Assembly: GCA_947564465.1 (NCBI GenBank)
Contig: CANOCV010000001.1
Coordinates: forward strand, 1 to 64,000
Direction of reading: 5' to 3'
DNA length: 64,000 nucleotides
DNA from: an uncultured Roseburia sp.
Lineage (GTDB): Bacteria; Bacillota; Clostridia; Lachnospirales; Lachnospiraceae
Positions 44,647 through 53,986 of the stretch are shown here, one piece after another (the stretch's first letter is position 1; each line of letters opens with the position of its first letter). The notes beneath the pieces were generated by a model. It was not told the origin of the DNA. It was given only the letters and a program-made list of their open reading frames with translations, and searched no databases. The position numbers and the translations under genes are program-made.

Positions 44647-44682
44647 AAAAGGCAGAATTGCCTTCTACGATATCTGCCTTTT
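44647..44682 (-). terminator. Terminator of the MATE gene
   Basis: AAAAGGCAGA (44647-44656) pairs with TCTGCCTTTT (44673-44682), 10 bp, and on the minus strand T7 follows. The TAG stop of the exporter gene lies in the loop, so the stop codon is inside the terminator. Confidence 0.8.
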
Positions 44683-46050
44683 CTTCTCTAATTTTCCATT
44701 GCCGTGCACCGCCTTTTTAAACTGCACCGAAAAAAGGCTCACGCAAAATACGACCGAAAGAAAATCCGCCGCCGGCTCGGCCAGATATACCGCCATTGCC
44801 TTATCGGAAAAAAAATTCGGCAAAATATAGATCAGCGGTATTAACAAAATAAACTTACGCATTACCGCAACGAGTATGGAACATTTGGCATTCCCAAGCG
44901 CGATAAACGTCATCTGACAGGCAGTCTGCGCACCGAAAATCCCCATGGCAGCCACATAAATGCGAAGCGCCCACTTCGTGTAGGCAATCAGCTCGGCGTC
45001 CGGTGTAAAAATCATGGCAAACAGCTGCGGAAACAGCATAATAAGCGCCCACAGAAACAGGGAATATGCAAGGCTTGCCGTGATTAGGAGCCGAAACACT
45101 TTCTTCACCCTGTCCATCGCCCCTGCCCCGTAGTTAAAGCTTGTAATCGGCTGTGCGCCCTGAGCAAGCCCCTGAAGCGGCAGCATAGAAAACTGCATGA
45201 TACTGGTTAAAATTGTCATTGCTCCCACAGCCACGTCACCGCCGTACTTCAACAGTGAGGAATTAAAGCATACCATGATCGCGCTCTCGCTCGCCTGCAT
45301 GATAAAAGGCGAAAGACCAAGCGCCATACACGGCAGCACCGTTGCGAAATGCAGTGCCATACTCTCTCTTCGCAGACGAATCACCGTCCTTTTCCCTGCC
45401 AAAAAGATAAGTACCCACAGAGTAGAAACTGCCTGTGAAATTACCGTCGCAAGCGCGGCGCCCCGCACTCCCATTCCAAATCCATAAATAAACAGAGGAT
45501 CCAACGCAATATTTAACACAGCGCCGATCAGCACGGAAAGCATTCCCGTCTTCGCAAACCCCTGCCCCGTAATAAACGCATTCATTCCCAGTGTGAGCTG
45601 GACAAACACCGTTCCGAGCGCATAGATTTGCATATAATTCACCGCATACTCTATTGTATTTTCACTGGCGCCGAATACCAATAGCAGCTGTCGATTCCAC
45701 AAAAGAAGAACCGCGGTCAGTATCGCAGATATGATAATCTGAAGCACAAAGCAGCCGCCAAGCGTCTTCTCGGCACTCTCTTTATCGCCTTTTCCAAGAA
45801 AAATAGACGCCCTTGGCGCACCGCCCATGCTGACTAACGCCGCAAACGACGATACAATCATAATAATCGGCATACATACGCCAACGCCTGTGAGCGCAAG
45901 CGCACCGTCCCCCGGTATATGCCCGATATAAACACGGTCCACAAGGTTATACAACAGATTGATAATCTGCGCCGCAATCGCCGGAAGCGCAAGTGAAAAC
46001 AAAAGCTTTCCGATCGGCGCAGTTCCCAAAAAATCATTATCGTTTTCCAT
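44665..46050 (-). CDS. MATE family efflux transporter
   Basis: A 461-residue polytopic protein of the MATE exporter family, with 12 predicted membrane helices in two homologous halves. It starts FLGTAPIGKLLFSLALPAIAAQIINLLYNLVDRVYIGHIPGDGALALTGVGVCMPI, close to the DinF/MepA group. Conserved FINQAE-like motif positions are seen as GMNAFITGQGFAKTGM and GLAQGAQPITSFNYGAG. MATE proteins export cationic drugs or metabolites with Na+ or H+. It starts 12 bases after serS and probably is expressed with it, and its stop codon lies in the loop of the terminator hairpin. Confidence 0.93.
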   Translation of the reverse strand: MENDNDFLGTAPIGKLLFSLALPAIAAQIINLLYNLVDRVYIGHIPGDGALALTGVGVCMPIIMIVSSFAALVSMGGAPRASIFLGKGDKESAEKTLGGCFVLQIIISAILTAVLLLWNRQLLLVFGASENTIEYAVNYMQIYALGTVFVQLTLGMNAFITGQGFAKTGMLSVLIGAVLNIALDPLFIYGFGMGVRGAALATVISQAVSTLWVLIFLAGKRTVIRLRRESMALHFATVLPCMALGLSPFIMQASESAIMVCFNSSLLKYGGDVAVGAMTILTSIMQFSMLPLQGLAQGAQPITSFNYGAGAMDRVKKVFRLLITASLAYSLFLWALIMLFPQLFAMIFTPDAELIAYTKWALRIYVAAMGIFGAQTACQMTFIALGNAKCSILVAVMRKFILLIPLIYILPNFFSDKAMAVYLAEPAADFLSVVFCVSLFSVQFKKAVHGNGKLEKKRQIS

Positions 46051-46062
46051 GGCCGCCCCTTC

Positions 46063-47349
46063 CTAATTCTTTGGAATCAGCTTTTCTTTTCCGCCCATAT
46101 ACGGTCTTAAAGCTTCCGGTATATTTACGCTTCCGTCCGCATTCAGATTATTTTCCAGGAAAGCAATCAGCATTCGCGGAGGAGCAACTACCGTATTATT
46201 CAAAGTGTGTGCGAAATATTTTCCGTCCTTGCCTTTCACACGGATTTTCAGTCTTCTCGCCTGCGCATCCCCAAGGTTGGAACAGCTTCCCACCTCAAAA
46301 TACTTTTTCTGTCTCGGCGACCACGCCTCTACGTCACATGATTTCACTTTCAAATCGGCAAGGTCACCCGAACAGCACTCAAGCGTGCGAACCGGAACGT
46401 CCAGACTGCGGAAAAGATCTACGGTATTCTGCCAGAGCCTCTCATACCACATTTTCGATTCCTCCGGCTTACAGACCACGATCATCTCCTGCTTCTCGAA
46501 CTGGTGGATGCGGTATACGCCGCGCTCTTCAATGCCGTGCGCACCCTTTTCCTTCCGAAAACACGGAGAATAGCTTGTCAGGGTATATGGCAGCTTTTCC
46601 TCATCATTGATGGTATCAATAAACTTTCCGATCATAGAATGCTCACTCGTTCCGATCAGATATAAATCCTCACCTTCAATCTTATACATCATAGCGTCCA
46701 TTTCTTCAAAGCTCATGACGCCCGTCACAACATTGCTTCGAATCATAAACGGAGGCACACAGTAAGTAAAACCGCGGTCAATCATAAAATCTCTCGCATA
46801 TGAAATCACCGCCGAATGAAGCCTTGCAATATCGCCCATCAAATAATAAAAACCATTTCCCGCCACCTTACCGGCAGCGTCAAGGTCGATTCCCTCAAAC
46901 CGCTCCATAATCTCAGTATGGTACGGAACCTCAAATTCCGGAACGTGCGGCTCGCCAAACTTTTCTATTTCCACATTACAGGAGTCATCCTTACCGATTG
47001 GTACGGACGGATCAATAATATTGGGAATCTTCATCATAATCTCTGTGACCTTATCCGAAAGCTCCCTCTCCTCAGTCTCCAAAGCCGCCAGACGCTCGGC
47101 ATCCTTTGCTACCTGCTCCTTAAGCGCCATCGCCTCATCCCTTTTGCCTTCCTTCATCAGTCCGCCAATCTGTTTGGATATCGCATTGCGGTTAGCCCGA
47201 AGCGCATCCGCCTCCTGCTTCGCTTTTCTTGACTTCTCATCAAGCTCAATCACCTCGTCGACAAGCGGCAGCTTGTGCTCCTGAAATTTGTTTTTCATAT
47301 TTTGTTTCACAGTTTCCGGGTTCTCTCTTAAAAATTTTAAATCAATCAT
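46063..47349 (-). CDS. serS: Serine-tRNA ligase
   Basis: A synthetase of about 428 residues. It starts MIDLKFLRENPETVKQNMKNK with the tRNA-binding coiled coil (residues about 30-100), then class II motif 2 in CFRKEKGAHGIEERGVYRIHQFEKQEM and motif 3 in NNTVVAPPRMLIAFLENN. AGGAGG sits 5 bases before the ATG at 47349. An in-frame extension of 37 codons exists but runs through the leader hairpin, so it is not used. Transcription starts about 170 bases upstream and meets a terminator-like hairpin at 47392-47436. Confidence 0.97.
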   Translation of the reverse strand: MIDLKFLRENPETVKQNMKNKFQEHKLPLVDEVIELDEKSRKAKQEADALRANRNAISKQIGGLMKEGKRDEAMALKEQVAKDAERLAALETEERELSDKVTEIMMKIPNIIDPSVPIGKDDSCNVEIEKFGEPHVPEFEVPYHTEIMERFEGIDLDAAGKVAGNGFYYLMGDIARLHSAVISYARDFMIDRGFTYCVPPFMIRSNVVTGVMSFEEMDAMMYKIEGEDLYLIGTSEHSMIGKFIDTINDEEKLPYTLTSYSPCFRKEKGAHGIEERGVYRIHQFEKQEMIVVCKPEESKMWYERLWQNTVDLFRSLDVPVRTLECCSGDLADLKVKSCDVEAWSPRQKKYFEVGSCSNLGDAQARRLKIRVKGKDGKYFAHTLNNTVVAPPRMLIAFLENNLNADGSVNIPEALRPYMGGKEKLIPKN

Positions 47350-47390
47350 GTCGTCCTCCTGGTATTCTCGTAATGATACGAATATCACAA

Positions 47391-47436
47391 AAATCCCTTC
47401 GTTCCATGCCAAATACCCACATGGGACGAAAGGATT
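47391..47436 (-). promoter_or_regulatory. Terminator-like hairpin in the serS leader
   Basis: Positions 47436-47420 (AATCCTTTCGTCCCATG on the minus strand) pair with 47408-47392 (CATGGAACGAAGGGATT), 17 bp with two wobbles and an 11-base loop, followed by TTTTTG. It lies 43 bases before the serS start codon. This is attenuator geometry. The T-box consensus (TGGNACCGCG) was not found. Confidence 0.7.
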
Positions 47437-47525
47437 CCACATTGCCACACGAATTGTCATAAGATATTACTCACTCAATGGTATCCCCATGGCACTTATC
47501 ATCGCTGTGAAAATATTCTTTGTCT

Positions 47526-47554
47526 ATTATAACCCGATTATTCACAGGACGCAA
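47526..47554 (-). promoter_or_regulatory. Promoter of serS
   Basis: On the minus strand TTGCGT (47554-47549), a 17-base spacer and a perfect TATAAT (47531-47526). The predicted start is about 170 bases before serS, leaving a long leader. Confidence 0.75.
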
Positions 47555-47579
47555 GAATCTTTTCTGAATCATATTCTTA

Positions 47580-47607
47580 CGGTCTGTGCAGCAAGCGCAC
47601 AGAACCG
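47580..47607 (-). repeat. Hairpin downstream of the MacB-like permease gene
   Basis: CGG/CCG and TCTGTGC/GCACAGA arms (47580-47589 with 47597-47607, one bulged base) form a 10-bp hairpin 20 bases after the permease stop. It has no T run, so it is not a classical terminator. It abuts the motif TGAACAGTAA at 47610-47619. Confidence 0.45.
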
Positions 47608-47626
47608 TTTGAACAGTAATTCCTTT

Positions 47627-48880
47627 CTACTCATGCCGCAGAGCCTCTATCGGATCCAGATTTGCCGCCTTGTATGACGGAAGCAGTCCAAATACAATAC
47701 CGATAATCATGGAGAACAGCACCGCAACCACCGCCGACGGCACACTGATTGCGACAGGCATCTCATTCAGCCTGGATATGATCTCTGCAAGAACAATACC
47801 GACAATCACACCGATCAACCCTCCAAGGCTCGTAAGCACTGCCGCCTCTGTCAAAAACTGTCCTAAAATAATGGATTTTCTCGCACCGATCGCTTTCTTT
47901 AATCCGATCTCGCTCGTTCTTTCAGTCACCGATACAAGCATGATGTTCATAACACCGATACCGCCTACAATCAGAGATATTCCGGCTATCCAGATCAACA
48001 TAGAGTTTGTACTCTGACTTAACTGCTGAATCTCTTTCGCCTGCTCCAGCAAATCCTCCGACTTATAGCGAATCGTATCATCCGATACGCTTAACGTACT
48101 GTTTAAAATATCGGCACTCTTTTTGCCGGCATCTGTCATCGCGTCTGTGCTCGTCGCCTTCACGACAAGCTGCTGCGGCTCGTCAAACTGATAAATAATC
48201 GGCCATGTAGTGTCCGGTACATAAACCTTGCCGCTGGCATCCTGAGAATACGTATAGTAATCCTCAATGGAATTGATGACCGGCTCAAATTCATCAGACT
48301 TCGCTATGATTCCGACAACCACAAACGGCTCCTGTTTAATCTCAATAGTTTTGCCGACCGGATCTTCTCCCTGAAACAGCGCATTGGCCGAATCTTTATC
48401 GAGAAGCGCCACTTTTCTGTACTCGGTATAATCCTTCTCTGTAAATCCCCGTCCTTCCTGTATCAGAAAACTGCAGGTACTCAGATAATTCCTGTCAATT
48501 CCCGTTATATATCCGCCGGAAAGGGAGGTATTCTGATAATATACACCGTTGTAGTCCTGACGGCTCAAATACAAAGAAGCCATCTCCACCGACTCCAAAT
48601 CCTTGATTTCCTGCAGTACACTGTCGGTGATCACAGGCAGCCCATCCGGTATCGGATTATAGGAAAATTCATATGTCCAATCCCCCTGATAAACCTGCAC
48701 ATCCACCGTATTGTCACCGGCTCCGATCAAATTCTGCTCAATCTGCTGATTCGTTCCCTTAATCGTAGACACAATCGCAATAATAGCGGCAATACCGATA
48801 ATGATACCCAGCATTGTAAGGAACGAACGCATTTTATGGGACCATATTCCCTGAAAAGATAATCTAATATTTTCAAACAT
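47627..48880 (-). CDS. MacB-like ABC transporter permease (FtsX type)
   Basis: A 417-residue MacB/FtsX-type permease. It starts FENIRLSFQGIWSHKMRSFLTMLGIIIGIAAIIAI, then a periplasmic-like MacB domain (residues about 50-270), and ends with three membrane helices and the typical NIMLVSVTERTSEIGLKKAIGARKSIILGQFLTEAAVL and LLPSYKAANLDPIEALRHE. Such proteins move substrates such as peptides or drugs across by mechanotransmission. It is the last gene of a four-gene operon, 15 bases after the second adaptor gene. Confidence 0.94.
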   Translation of the reverse strand: MFENIRLSFQGIWSHKMRSFLTMLGIIIGIAAIIAIVSTIKGTNQQIEQNLIGAGDNTVDVQVYQGDWTYEFSYNPIPDGLPVITDSVLQEIKDLESVEMASLYLSRQDYNGVYYQNTSLSGGYITGIDRNYLSTCSFLIQEGRGFTEKDYTEYRKVALLDKDSANALFQGEDPVGKTIEIKQEPFVVVGIIAKSDEFEPVINSIEDYYTYSQDASGKVYVPDTTWPIIYQFDEPQQLVVKATSTDAMTDAGKKSADILNSTLSVSDDTIRYKSEDLLEQAKEIQQLSQSTNSMLIWIAGISLIVGGIGVMNIMLVSVTERTSEIGLKKAIGARKSIILGQFLTEAAVLTSLGGLIGVIVGIVLAEIISRLNEMPVAISVPSAVVAVLFSMIIGIVFGLLPSYKAANLDPIEALRHE

Positions 48881-48895
48881 CTGCTTTCCTCCTAA

Positions 48896-50461
48896 TTAAT
48901 CCGCCGAGTCGGAATCTCTGACTGCAACGCCCTCTTTCGCCGTCTTTCCGTAAGGAAATGCAATCCGATCATCCATAGTCAGACCGTCCTGAATGATAAC
49001 CGCCTGCCCGTATACCGTCTTTCCCGTCGTCACATATTGTTTTACAAGACGGTTATCTTCACCTGCCTTATAAACATAAGGTCTTCCGCCTTCTTCCCTG
49101 ACATATGCCTTTTCAAGACAAATTATCTCTTCAGCCGATACTCCTCCGCCGACAGTCATAGACAGATCTAACGTCTCACCGTTTGTCAGTCCGGTGGAAT
49201 CCTCAATATACGCCGTAAACGGATAATAGGATGCATTCGGATTCCCCTCTCCGTAATAATTGGAACCGGATCTCGGATACTCGGATATCTCTGTAATGGA
49301 CGCGGAAAACGTCATTCCGCTTTCCCAGGAAGTCGCCGTAATCATCTGCCCCTCTTTGATGCTGTCAAGCATCATCTCACTGATTTCTCCCGTTACGTAT
49401 AACCCCTCTGAACCGGACAGCGCCAAAAATGCGCTTCCGTCATTCGGAAGATCGGACGGATCCCCCACGGTCTTTACCGTTCCGTTGATTTTCGCATAGA
49501 CAACGCCGTTCTCTACTGCCTTCTCAAGCTCCTTTAATTCCAGCTCGGCAGAGCGCTTATCCAAATCCAAATCCCTCAATTCACCCTCTTTGGAAGAAAT
49601 CTCTTTGGCAAGCTCGGCTGCCGTATAGCCCTCCGGCTCCATCGGCTCATTGTCGATTGGCTCCTCATCTATCGGCTCATCGTCCACCGGTTCTTCATCC
49701 ACAATCTCCGTGCGCTCTAACACAGACCACTCTGAATCGTCGTCAACGGCATCCATTGCGGCTCCGTTCACTGTCCAGGAACTGATTAACGTTCCTTTCT
49801 TCTTGTTATCCTCGCGTATCTCAAAGATTGCCGTATATGATTTCTTTTTCAGATAATTCAAATAGCTTCCGTACACAAAAGACTCCTTCGTGCACAGAAA
49901 ACGAAACGGCTTCTCCTCACTTCCGTCTCCGGCATACGCCTTCGCACCCTTTTTAATATAATTGTAAGCATTCTTCGTCTTCTCAGGCAGCGTGTTTGTC
50001 ACAGGCTCCGGCGGGGTTACAGGCTCCGGCGGGGTTACAGGCTCCGGCGGCGTTTCCGGAATGGGCTTTGTCGCGCGCAGCTTCGCCAGTTCCTTCTGCG
50101 CCAGCGTGATATCATTTTCAATTCCCTGAATCTCCAGCTTTTTCATTTCAAGATTCAGCTCTGTCTCTGTGATATCGTACTCTAAAAGCTTATCTCCGAC
50201 AGCAACGCTCTGTCCCTCTTCTACAAACACCTCGGATACCACCTGCCCGCTGTCCAGATATATATCCTGTGACAGATCGTTTGTCACCGTTCCATAGCTT
50301 GTCATCTCATCGCCCCAGTATCCCCAGTTCAGATTTGACACCGGCATCACATCCGCCACAAGCCTTTTATCCTGATAAGACTTGTATGCAAACACACCCC
50401 CTGTTGACGCACCCGCTATAACGAGCAGCACAACAAGAGTGATGATTATTTTCTTCTTCAT
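48896..50461 (-). CDS. Membrane fusion/adaptor protein with inserted domain
   Basis: A 521-residue adaptor of the MacA/HlyD type, with an N-terminal membrane helix (residues 4-24) and the lipoyl-like barrel-sandwich segment (SGQVVSEVFVEEGQSVAVGDKLLEYD). The coiled-coil hairpin is unusual: between its arms (about 115 and 285) sits an insert. It starts with the repeat PEPVTP (three 18-base DNA units at 50001-50054), then holds a globular part of about 95 residues (EKTKNAYNYIKKGAKAYAGDG to SEWSVLERTEIV), then acidic EPIDEEPID repeats. The beta-barrel and C-terminal parts follow (KINGTVKTVGDPS, GEISEMMLDSIKEG). The gene overlaps the ATPase gene by 4 bases. Confidence 0.86.
   Translation of the reverse strand: MKKKIIITLVVLLVIAGASTGGVFAYKSYQDKRLVADVMPVSNLNWGYWGDEMTSYGTVTNDLSQDIYLDSGQVVSEVFVEEGQSVAVGDKLLEYDITETELNLEMKKLEIQGIENDITLAQKELAKLRATKPIPETPPEPVTPPEPVTPPEPVTNTLPEKTKNAYNYIKKGAKAYAGDGSEEKPFRFLCTKESFVYGSYLNYLKKKSYTAIFEIREDNKKKGTLISSWTVNGAAMDAVDDDSEWSVLERTEIVDEEPVDDEPIDEEPIDNEPMEPEGYTAAELAKEISSKEGELRDLDLDKRSAELELKELEKAVENGVVYAKINGTVKTVGDPSDLPNDGSAFLALSGSEGLYVTGEISEMMLDSIKEGQMITATSWESGMTFSASITEISEYPRSGSNYYGEGNPNASYYPFTAYIEDSTGLTNGETLDLSMTVGGGVSAEEIICLEKAYVREEGGRPYVYKAGEDNRLVKQYVTTGKTVYGQAVIIQDGLTMDDRIAFPYGKTAKEGVAVRDSDSAD
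50001..50054. repeat. Three 18-bp tandem repeats in the adaptor gene
   Basis: Three units of ACAGGCTCCGGCGGGGTT (the last with one change) start at 50001, 50019 and 50037. On the minus strand they encode PEPVTP repeats at the base of the inserted domain. Copy number could change by slippage without breaking the frame. Confidence 0.85.
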
Positions 50462-51147
50462 GCCTCATTCTCCTCTCTGCCGTTCTCGGATATCTCACCG
50501 TCAATGATATGCAGCGTACGCTTCGCCTGCTTCGCAATATTAATATCGTGGGTAATCATAACGATTGTGACGCCCTCTTCATTCAGCTTCGCAAACAGTT
50601 CCATGATCTGCTTTCCCGATTTGGAATCAAGCGCGCCGGTAGGCTCATCCGCCAAAAGGATCTTCGGATTGTTCACCATTGCACGCGCGATTGCCACACG
50701 CTGCTTTTGGCCTCCGGAAAGCTGTGTCGGCTTAAAGGTTGCGCGGTCCCCGAGTCCTACACGCTCAAGCGCCTTCATCGCTCTCTCTCTGCGTTCTTTT
50801 TTCTTGATACCCGCATAGCTCAATGGAAGCGAAACATTATCCAGCGCACTCTCTCTGGGCATCAGCTGGAAGCTCTGGAACACAAAACCGATGCGGTTCA
50901 AACGTGCCGCAGACAACTCTTTATCCTTAAGCCCCAGCACATTTTCGCCCGCAAGCTCATATGTACCGGAGGTCGGACGGTCCAGACAGCCTACAATATT
51001 CATAAGCGTCGTCTTACCCGAGCCGGACGGTCCCATAATCGCGACATATTCGCCTTCTTCTACCTGAAGCGAAACATCCTTTAACACCGGAACCACAAGC
51101 TTATCCTGCTGGTAATCCTTATATATGTTCTGCAAATTCAGTATCAT
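50458..51147 (-). CDS. ABC transporter ATP-binding protein, MacB/LolD type
   Basis: A 229-residue ATPase of the MacB/LolD/FtsE class. Walker A is IMGPSGSGKTTLMNIVG, the signature LSGGQKQRVAIARAMVNNP, Walker B ILLADEPTGALDSKSG, and the switch His lies in VMITHDINIAKQA. Its end overlaps adaptor 2 by 4 bases; adaptor 1 precedes it by 15 bases. With the permease it forms a MacB-like exporter. Confidence 0.96.
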   Translation of the reverse strand: MILNLQNIYKDYQQDKLVVPVLKDVSLQVEEGEYVAIMGPSGSGKTTLMNIVGCLDRPTSGTYELAGENVLGLKDKELSAARLNRIGFVFQSFQLMPRESALDNVSLPLSYAGIKKKERRERAMKALERVGLGDRATFKPTQLSGGQKQRVAIARAMVNNPKILLADEPTGALDSKSGKQIMELFAKLNEEGVTIVMITHDINIAKQAKRTLHIIDGEISENGREENEA

Positions 51148-51162
51148 TCGGCCACCTCCATA

Positions 51163-52548
51163 CTATTCGCCGTCTATTTTGTCCATAAAATCGTCTACCG
51201 TCCCGCCATCCATCGAAAATTCGGTATTTCCGTCAAGCATTTCACCGTCGAACGGTATCTCACTTCCATATAATGACTCGTCATCAAACGGTATTTCACT
51301 TCCATATAACGACTCATCATCGAACGGCATCTCACTTCCCTCCTGCTGATAAAGCGGAGCATCGTAATCCACCTCGTCTGCATTCGTGACAGTCGTCACG
51401 CCCTCATAGAGTCCAGGCATCGGAAATGCGATCAAATCCTCCTCAGAAAGTCCTGAGACAATTTCATACTCGTCCATGTTTTCATCATATTCTCCAAGCT
51501 CTACAAAACGCTTCTCAAGCTTATTCTTGTCCGTTGCAGCCCACACATAAGGGTCGCCGTCGTCCATTACAATATAGTAGCTGTACAGCCACACGCCTTC
51601 CTTTACCTCCTGCTGTCCCATATCAAGCTCTATAAAGACATGCTGTCCCAGTATCAGGCCCTCCATGGAATCCAGCGCAACATAAAACGGATACTTTGAG
51701 GAAGTCGTTGTCTCATCCCCACCGCCTTCCATATAATAGTCATTATTGTTGGTGATCGTATTTTCCGTATCTACCTTCGTAACTGTCCCAAGCCATGTCA
51801 TTTCCTCGTCAACCCTGGATCTGATAATTACCGGCTGATCCTGCGAAATCATCATACGGTTCTGCTCATTGACGATTCCCTTGATCTGGTACTCACCGGT
51901 TGCCAGAATCGTCATATAGGCTGTCGAGTTGCCGTTCTCATCCATCCCGTTTTCATTGATGGACTTCACCACACCCGCAATCTTGCTGGTAACAACGGAA
52001 TTTTCCATCGACGCTTTTGTCTTTTCCATTTCCGCTTCTTTACTTTTCTTGTTATATTCCGCCTGCTTAATCTGTGTCTGAACGGTCTGAATCTGTGTCG
52101 TATACTCAAACTGCTGATCTGCCGGCGCCGACGACTTTTCTGTCTGCAGCTCCTTGATCTGCGTATTATATCCCGAAATCTCGTTGTCAATATTCTCAAT
52201 TTCCAGCTTCTGCTGTTCTAATTGAAGCTCCATCTCGTCCGTATCATATGCAAACAGCTGGCTTCCCTCGGAAACCTCATCACCGACCTCCACAAATACT
52301 TCCGAAACGGTTTTGTTCTCGTCTCTGTTTACATCCCAGCTGTCCTGCGGCTCTACCACACCGCTGTATCTGTTGTTCCCTGATATTCCCATTCCCATAA
52401 TATTGGAAACAGACTCCACATAAACCTTATCTGCCGAGCTTTTACCCAGCCCTTCCAGTGCTCCGCTAAAATATAATCCTATCACTGCTGCTGCCGCAAC
52501 CACAACAACACCGCCTATAAGAATACCTGCTTTCTTTTTGCTCATCAT
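51163..52548 (-). CDS. Membrane fusion/adaptor protein with acidic repeat tail
   Basis: A 461-residue MacA/HlyD-type adaptor, with a membrane helix at about 8-30, a barrel-sandwich segment (NKTVSEVFVEVGDEVSEGSQLFAYD), a coiled coil (residues about 110-185, QQKLEIENIDNEISGYNTQIKELQTEK), then barrel-sandwich and beta-barrel parts (VVTSKIAGVVKSINENG, GQHVFIELDMGQQEVKEGVWL). The last 60 residues are acidic and include SEIPFDDESLYG repeats that are encoded by 36-bp DNA repeats (51251-51340). It is the first gene of an operon that also has a second adaptor. AGGAGG lies before two ATG codons. Confidence 0.88.
   Translation of the reverse strand: MMSKKKAGILIGGVVVVAAAAVIGLYFSGALEGLGKSSADKVYVESVSNIMGMGISGNNRYSGVVEPQDSWDVNRDENKTVSEVFVEVGDEVSEGSQLFAYDTDEMELQLEQQKLEIENIDNEISGYNTQIKELQTEKSSAPADQQFEYTTQIQTVQTQIKQAEYNKKSKEAEMEKTKASMENSVVTSKIAGVVKSINENGMDENGNSTAYMTILATGEYQIKGIVNEQNRMMISQDQPVIIRSRVDEEMTWLGTVTKVDTENTITNNNDYYMEGGGDETTTSSKYPFYVALDSMEGLILGQHVFIELDMGQQEVKEGVWLYSYYIVMDDGDPYVWAATDKNKLEKRFVELGEYDENMDEYEIVSGLSEEDLIAFPMPGLYEGVTTVTNADEVDYDAPLYQQEGSEMPFDDESLYGSEIPFDDESLYGSEIPFDGEMLDGNTEFSMDGGTVDDFMDKIDGE
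51251..51340. repeat. 36-bp tandem repeats encoding the adaptor tail
   Basis: Units beginning AACGG start at 51251, 51287 and 51323 (period 36); the third is partial. They encode SEIPFDDESLYG-type acidic repeats at the C-terminus of the first adaptor. The period is a multiple of three, so copy number can vary in frame. Confidence 0.8.
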
Positions 52549-52586
52549 TATCCTCCTACATTGCCATGAATTTGCCGTTTGTGACT

Positions 52587-52615
52587 ATCTTATCATTTAA
52601 TACTTAGGAAAACAA
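52587..52615 (-). promoter_or_regulatory. Promoter of the MacB-like exporter operon
   Basis: On the minus strand TTGTTT (52615-52610), a 17-base spacer and TAAGAT (52592-52587). Upstream, 52616-52665 is AT-rich with repeated TTTAA and CTAAG-like elements, which may hold a regulator site; I could not assign one. Confidence 0.7.
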
Positions 52616-52680
52616 TCTTAGTTTCTTAAAATTTGTTTAAATTCTTTAGAGATTATTTAAAGAAAACCTCTTTGATCTGC

Positions 52681-52722
52681 AAAAACAAAACCGGAATTTC
52701 AGATAATCTCTGAAATCCCGGT
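52681..52722 (-). terminator. Terminator of glyA
   Basis: ACCGGAATTTCAGA (52690-52703) pairs with TCTGAAATCCCGGT (52709-52722), 14 bp on the minus strand with one wobble, loop of 5, then TTTTGTTTTT. It ends the glyA transcript before the exporter operon promoter. Confidence 0.9.
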
Positions 52723-52747
52723 CTGTGTTTTTACTTTATCTGTATTA

Positions 52748-53986
52748 TTACTTTAACGGATATTTTTGTGTCAGCTCCGTAACGATTGCTTTCGCCTTCT
52801 GCGCCGCAGCCTCTCCCTCTTTAATCATCATGGCAATTGCCTCTGCGATTTTGTCCATATCCTCCGTATTCATTCCCCGTGAAGTCACAGCCGCCGTTCC
52901 AAGACGGATACCGCTTGTCACAAACGGAGACTTTGGATCGTTTGGTATCGTATTCTTATTAGAGGTAATATTTACAGAATCAAGCAGCTTCTCCACCGCT
53001 TTGCCTGTCAGCTCATAATTCGTCAAATCTACAAGCATCAGATGGTTGTCCGTTCCTCCGGAAACAATCTTGATATCTCTTGCCATCAGCCCTTTGCATA
53101 GCGCCTGTGCATTGTCAATCACTCCCTGCTGATATACCTTAAATTCCGGCATCAGCGCCTCTTTAAAGCAGACAGCCTTGGCAGCAATCACGTGCATCAG
53201 CGGACCTCCCTGGATCCCCGGAAAAATTGCCTTATTAAAGTTATATTTTTCCGCCGCCTCTTTATTACAGAGAATCATTCCTCCTCTTGGGCCGCGAAGT
53301 GTTTTATGCGTCGTTGTCGTCACCACATCTGCATACGGAATCGGGCTCGGATGAAGTCCCGCCGCTACAAGGCCCGCGATATGCGCCATATCTACCATAA
53401 GCACGGCTCCACACTTATCCGCAATTTCACGGAAACGCTTGAAATCAATGGTTCTGGCATATGCGCTTGCCCCGGCGATAATCATCTTCGGCTTGCAGTC
53501 CATCGCGATGCGCTCCACCTCATCGTAATCAATAAATCCCTCATCATTCACACCATAAGGCACAATATGAAAATATGTCCCCGAAAAATTAACCGGGCTT
53601 CCGTGTGTCAGATGTCCGCCATGGTCCAAATTCATTCCCATTACGGTATCACCCGGCTTTAAAATAGCAAACTGCACTGCCATATTCGCCTGTGCACCGG
53701 AATGCGGCTGAACATTTGCATAATCACAGCCAAACAATTCTTTGGCACGCTCAATTGCAAGCGTCTCAACAACATCCACGCAGTCGCATCCGCCGTAATA
53801 TCTTTTTCCCGGATACCCTTCCGCATATTTGTTCGTCATCACGCTTCCCATCGCCGACATCACTGCCGGGCTCACCCAGTTCTCCGATGCAATCAGCTCA
53901 ATATGACTGCTCTGACGGTCAAATTCAGCAGCAATCGCCTCTGCCACCTCGTTGTCTACTGCTTTGATGTCTTCCATCGTATACAT
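52748..53986 (-). CDS. glyA: Serine hydroxymethyltransferase
   Basis: The 412-residue PLP enzyme interconverts serine and glycine with tetrahydrofolate, feeding one-carbon metabolism. It begins [36 protein letters not shown]. Motifs include [32 protein letters not shown], and the PLP lysine in [20 protein letters not shown]. Length is typical. GGAG lies before the ATG. It is flanked by a good terminator and appears to be a single gene. Confidence 0.98.
   Translation of the reverse strand: MYTMEDIKAVDNEVAEAIAAEFDRQSSHIELIASENWVSPAVMSAMGSVMTNKYAEGYPGKRYYGGCDCVDVVETLAIERAKELFGCDYANVQPHSGAQANMAVQFAILKPGDTVMGMNLDHGGHLTHGSPVNFSGTYFHIVPYGVNDEGFIDYDEVERIAMDCKPKMIIAGASAYARTIDFKRFREIADKCGAVLMVDMAHIAGLVAAGLHPSPIPYADVVTTTTHKTLRGPRGGMILCNKEAAEKYNFNKAIFPGIQGGPLMHVIAAKAVCFKEALMPEFKVYQQGVIDNAQALCKGLMARDIKIVSGGTDNHLMLVDLTNYELTGKAVEKLLDSVNITSNKNTIPNDPKSPFVTSGIRLGTAAVTSRGMNTEDMDKIAEAIAMMIKEGEAAAQKAKAIVTELTQKYPLK

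Noticed and set aside
47350..47460. N-terminal extension of serS by 37 codons
   Set aside because: It runs through the leader hairpin; AGGAGG before ATG 47349 and the normal SerS start MIDLKFL decide the start.
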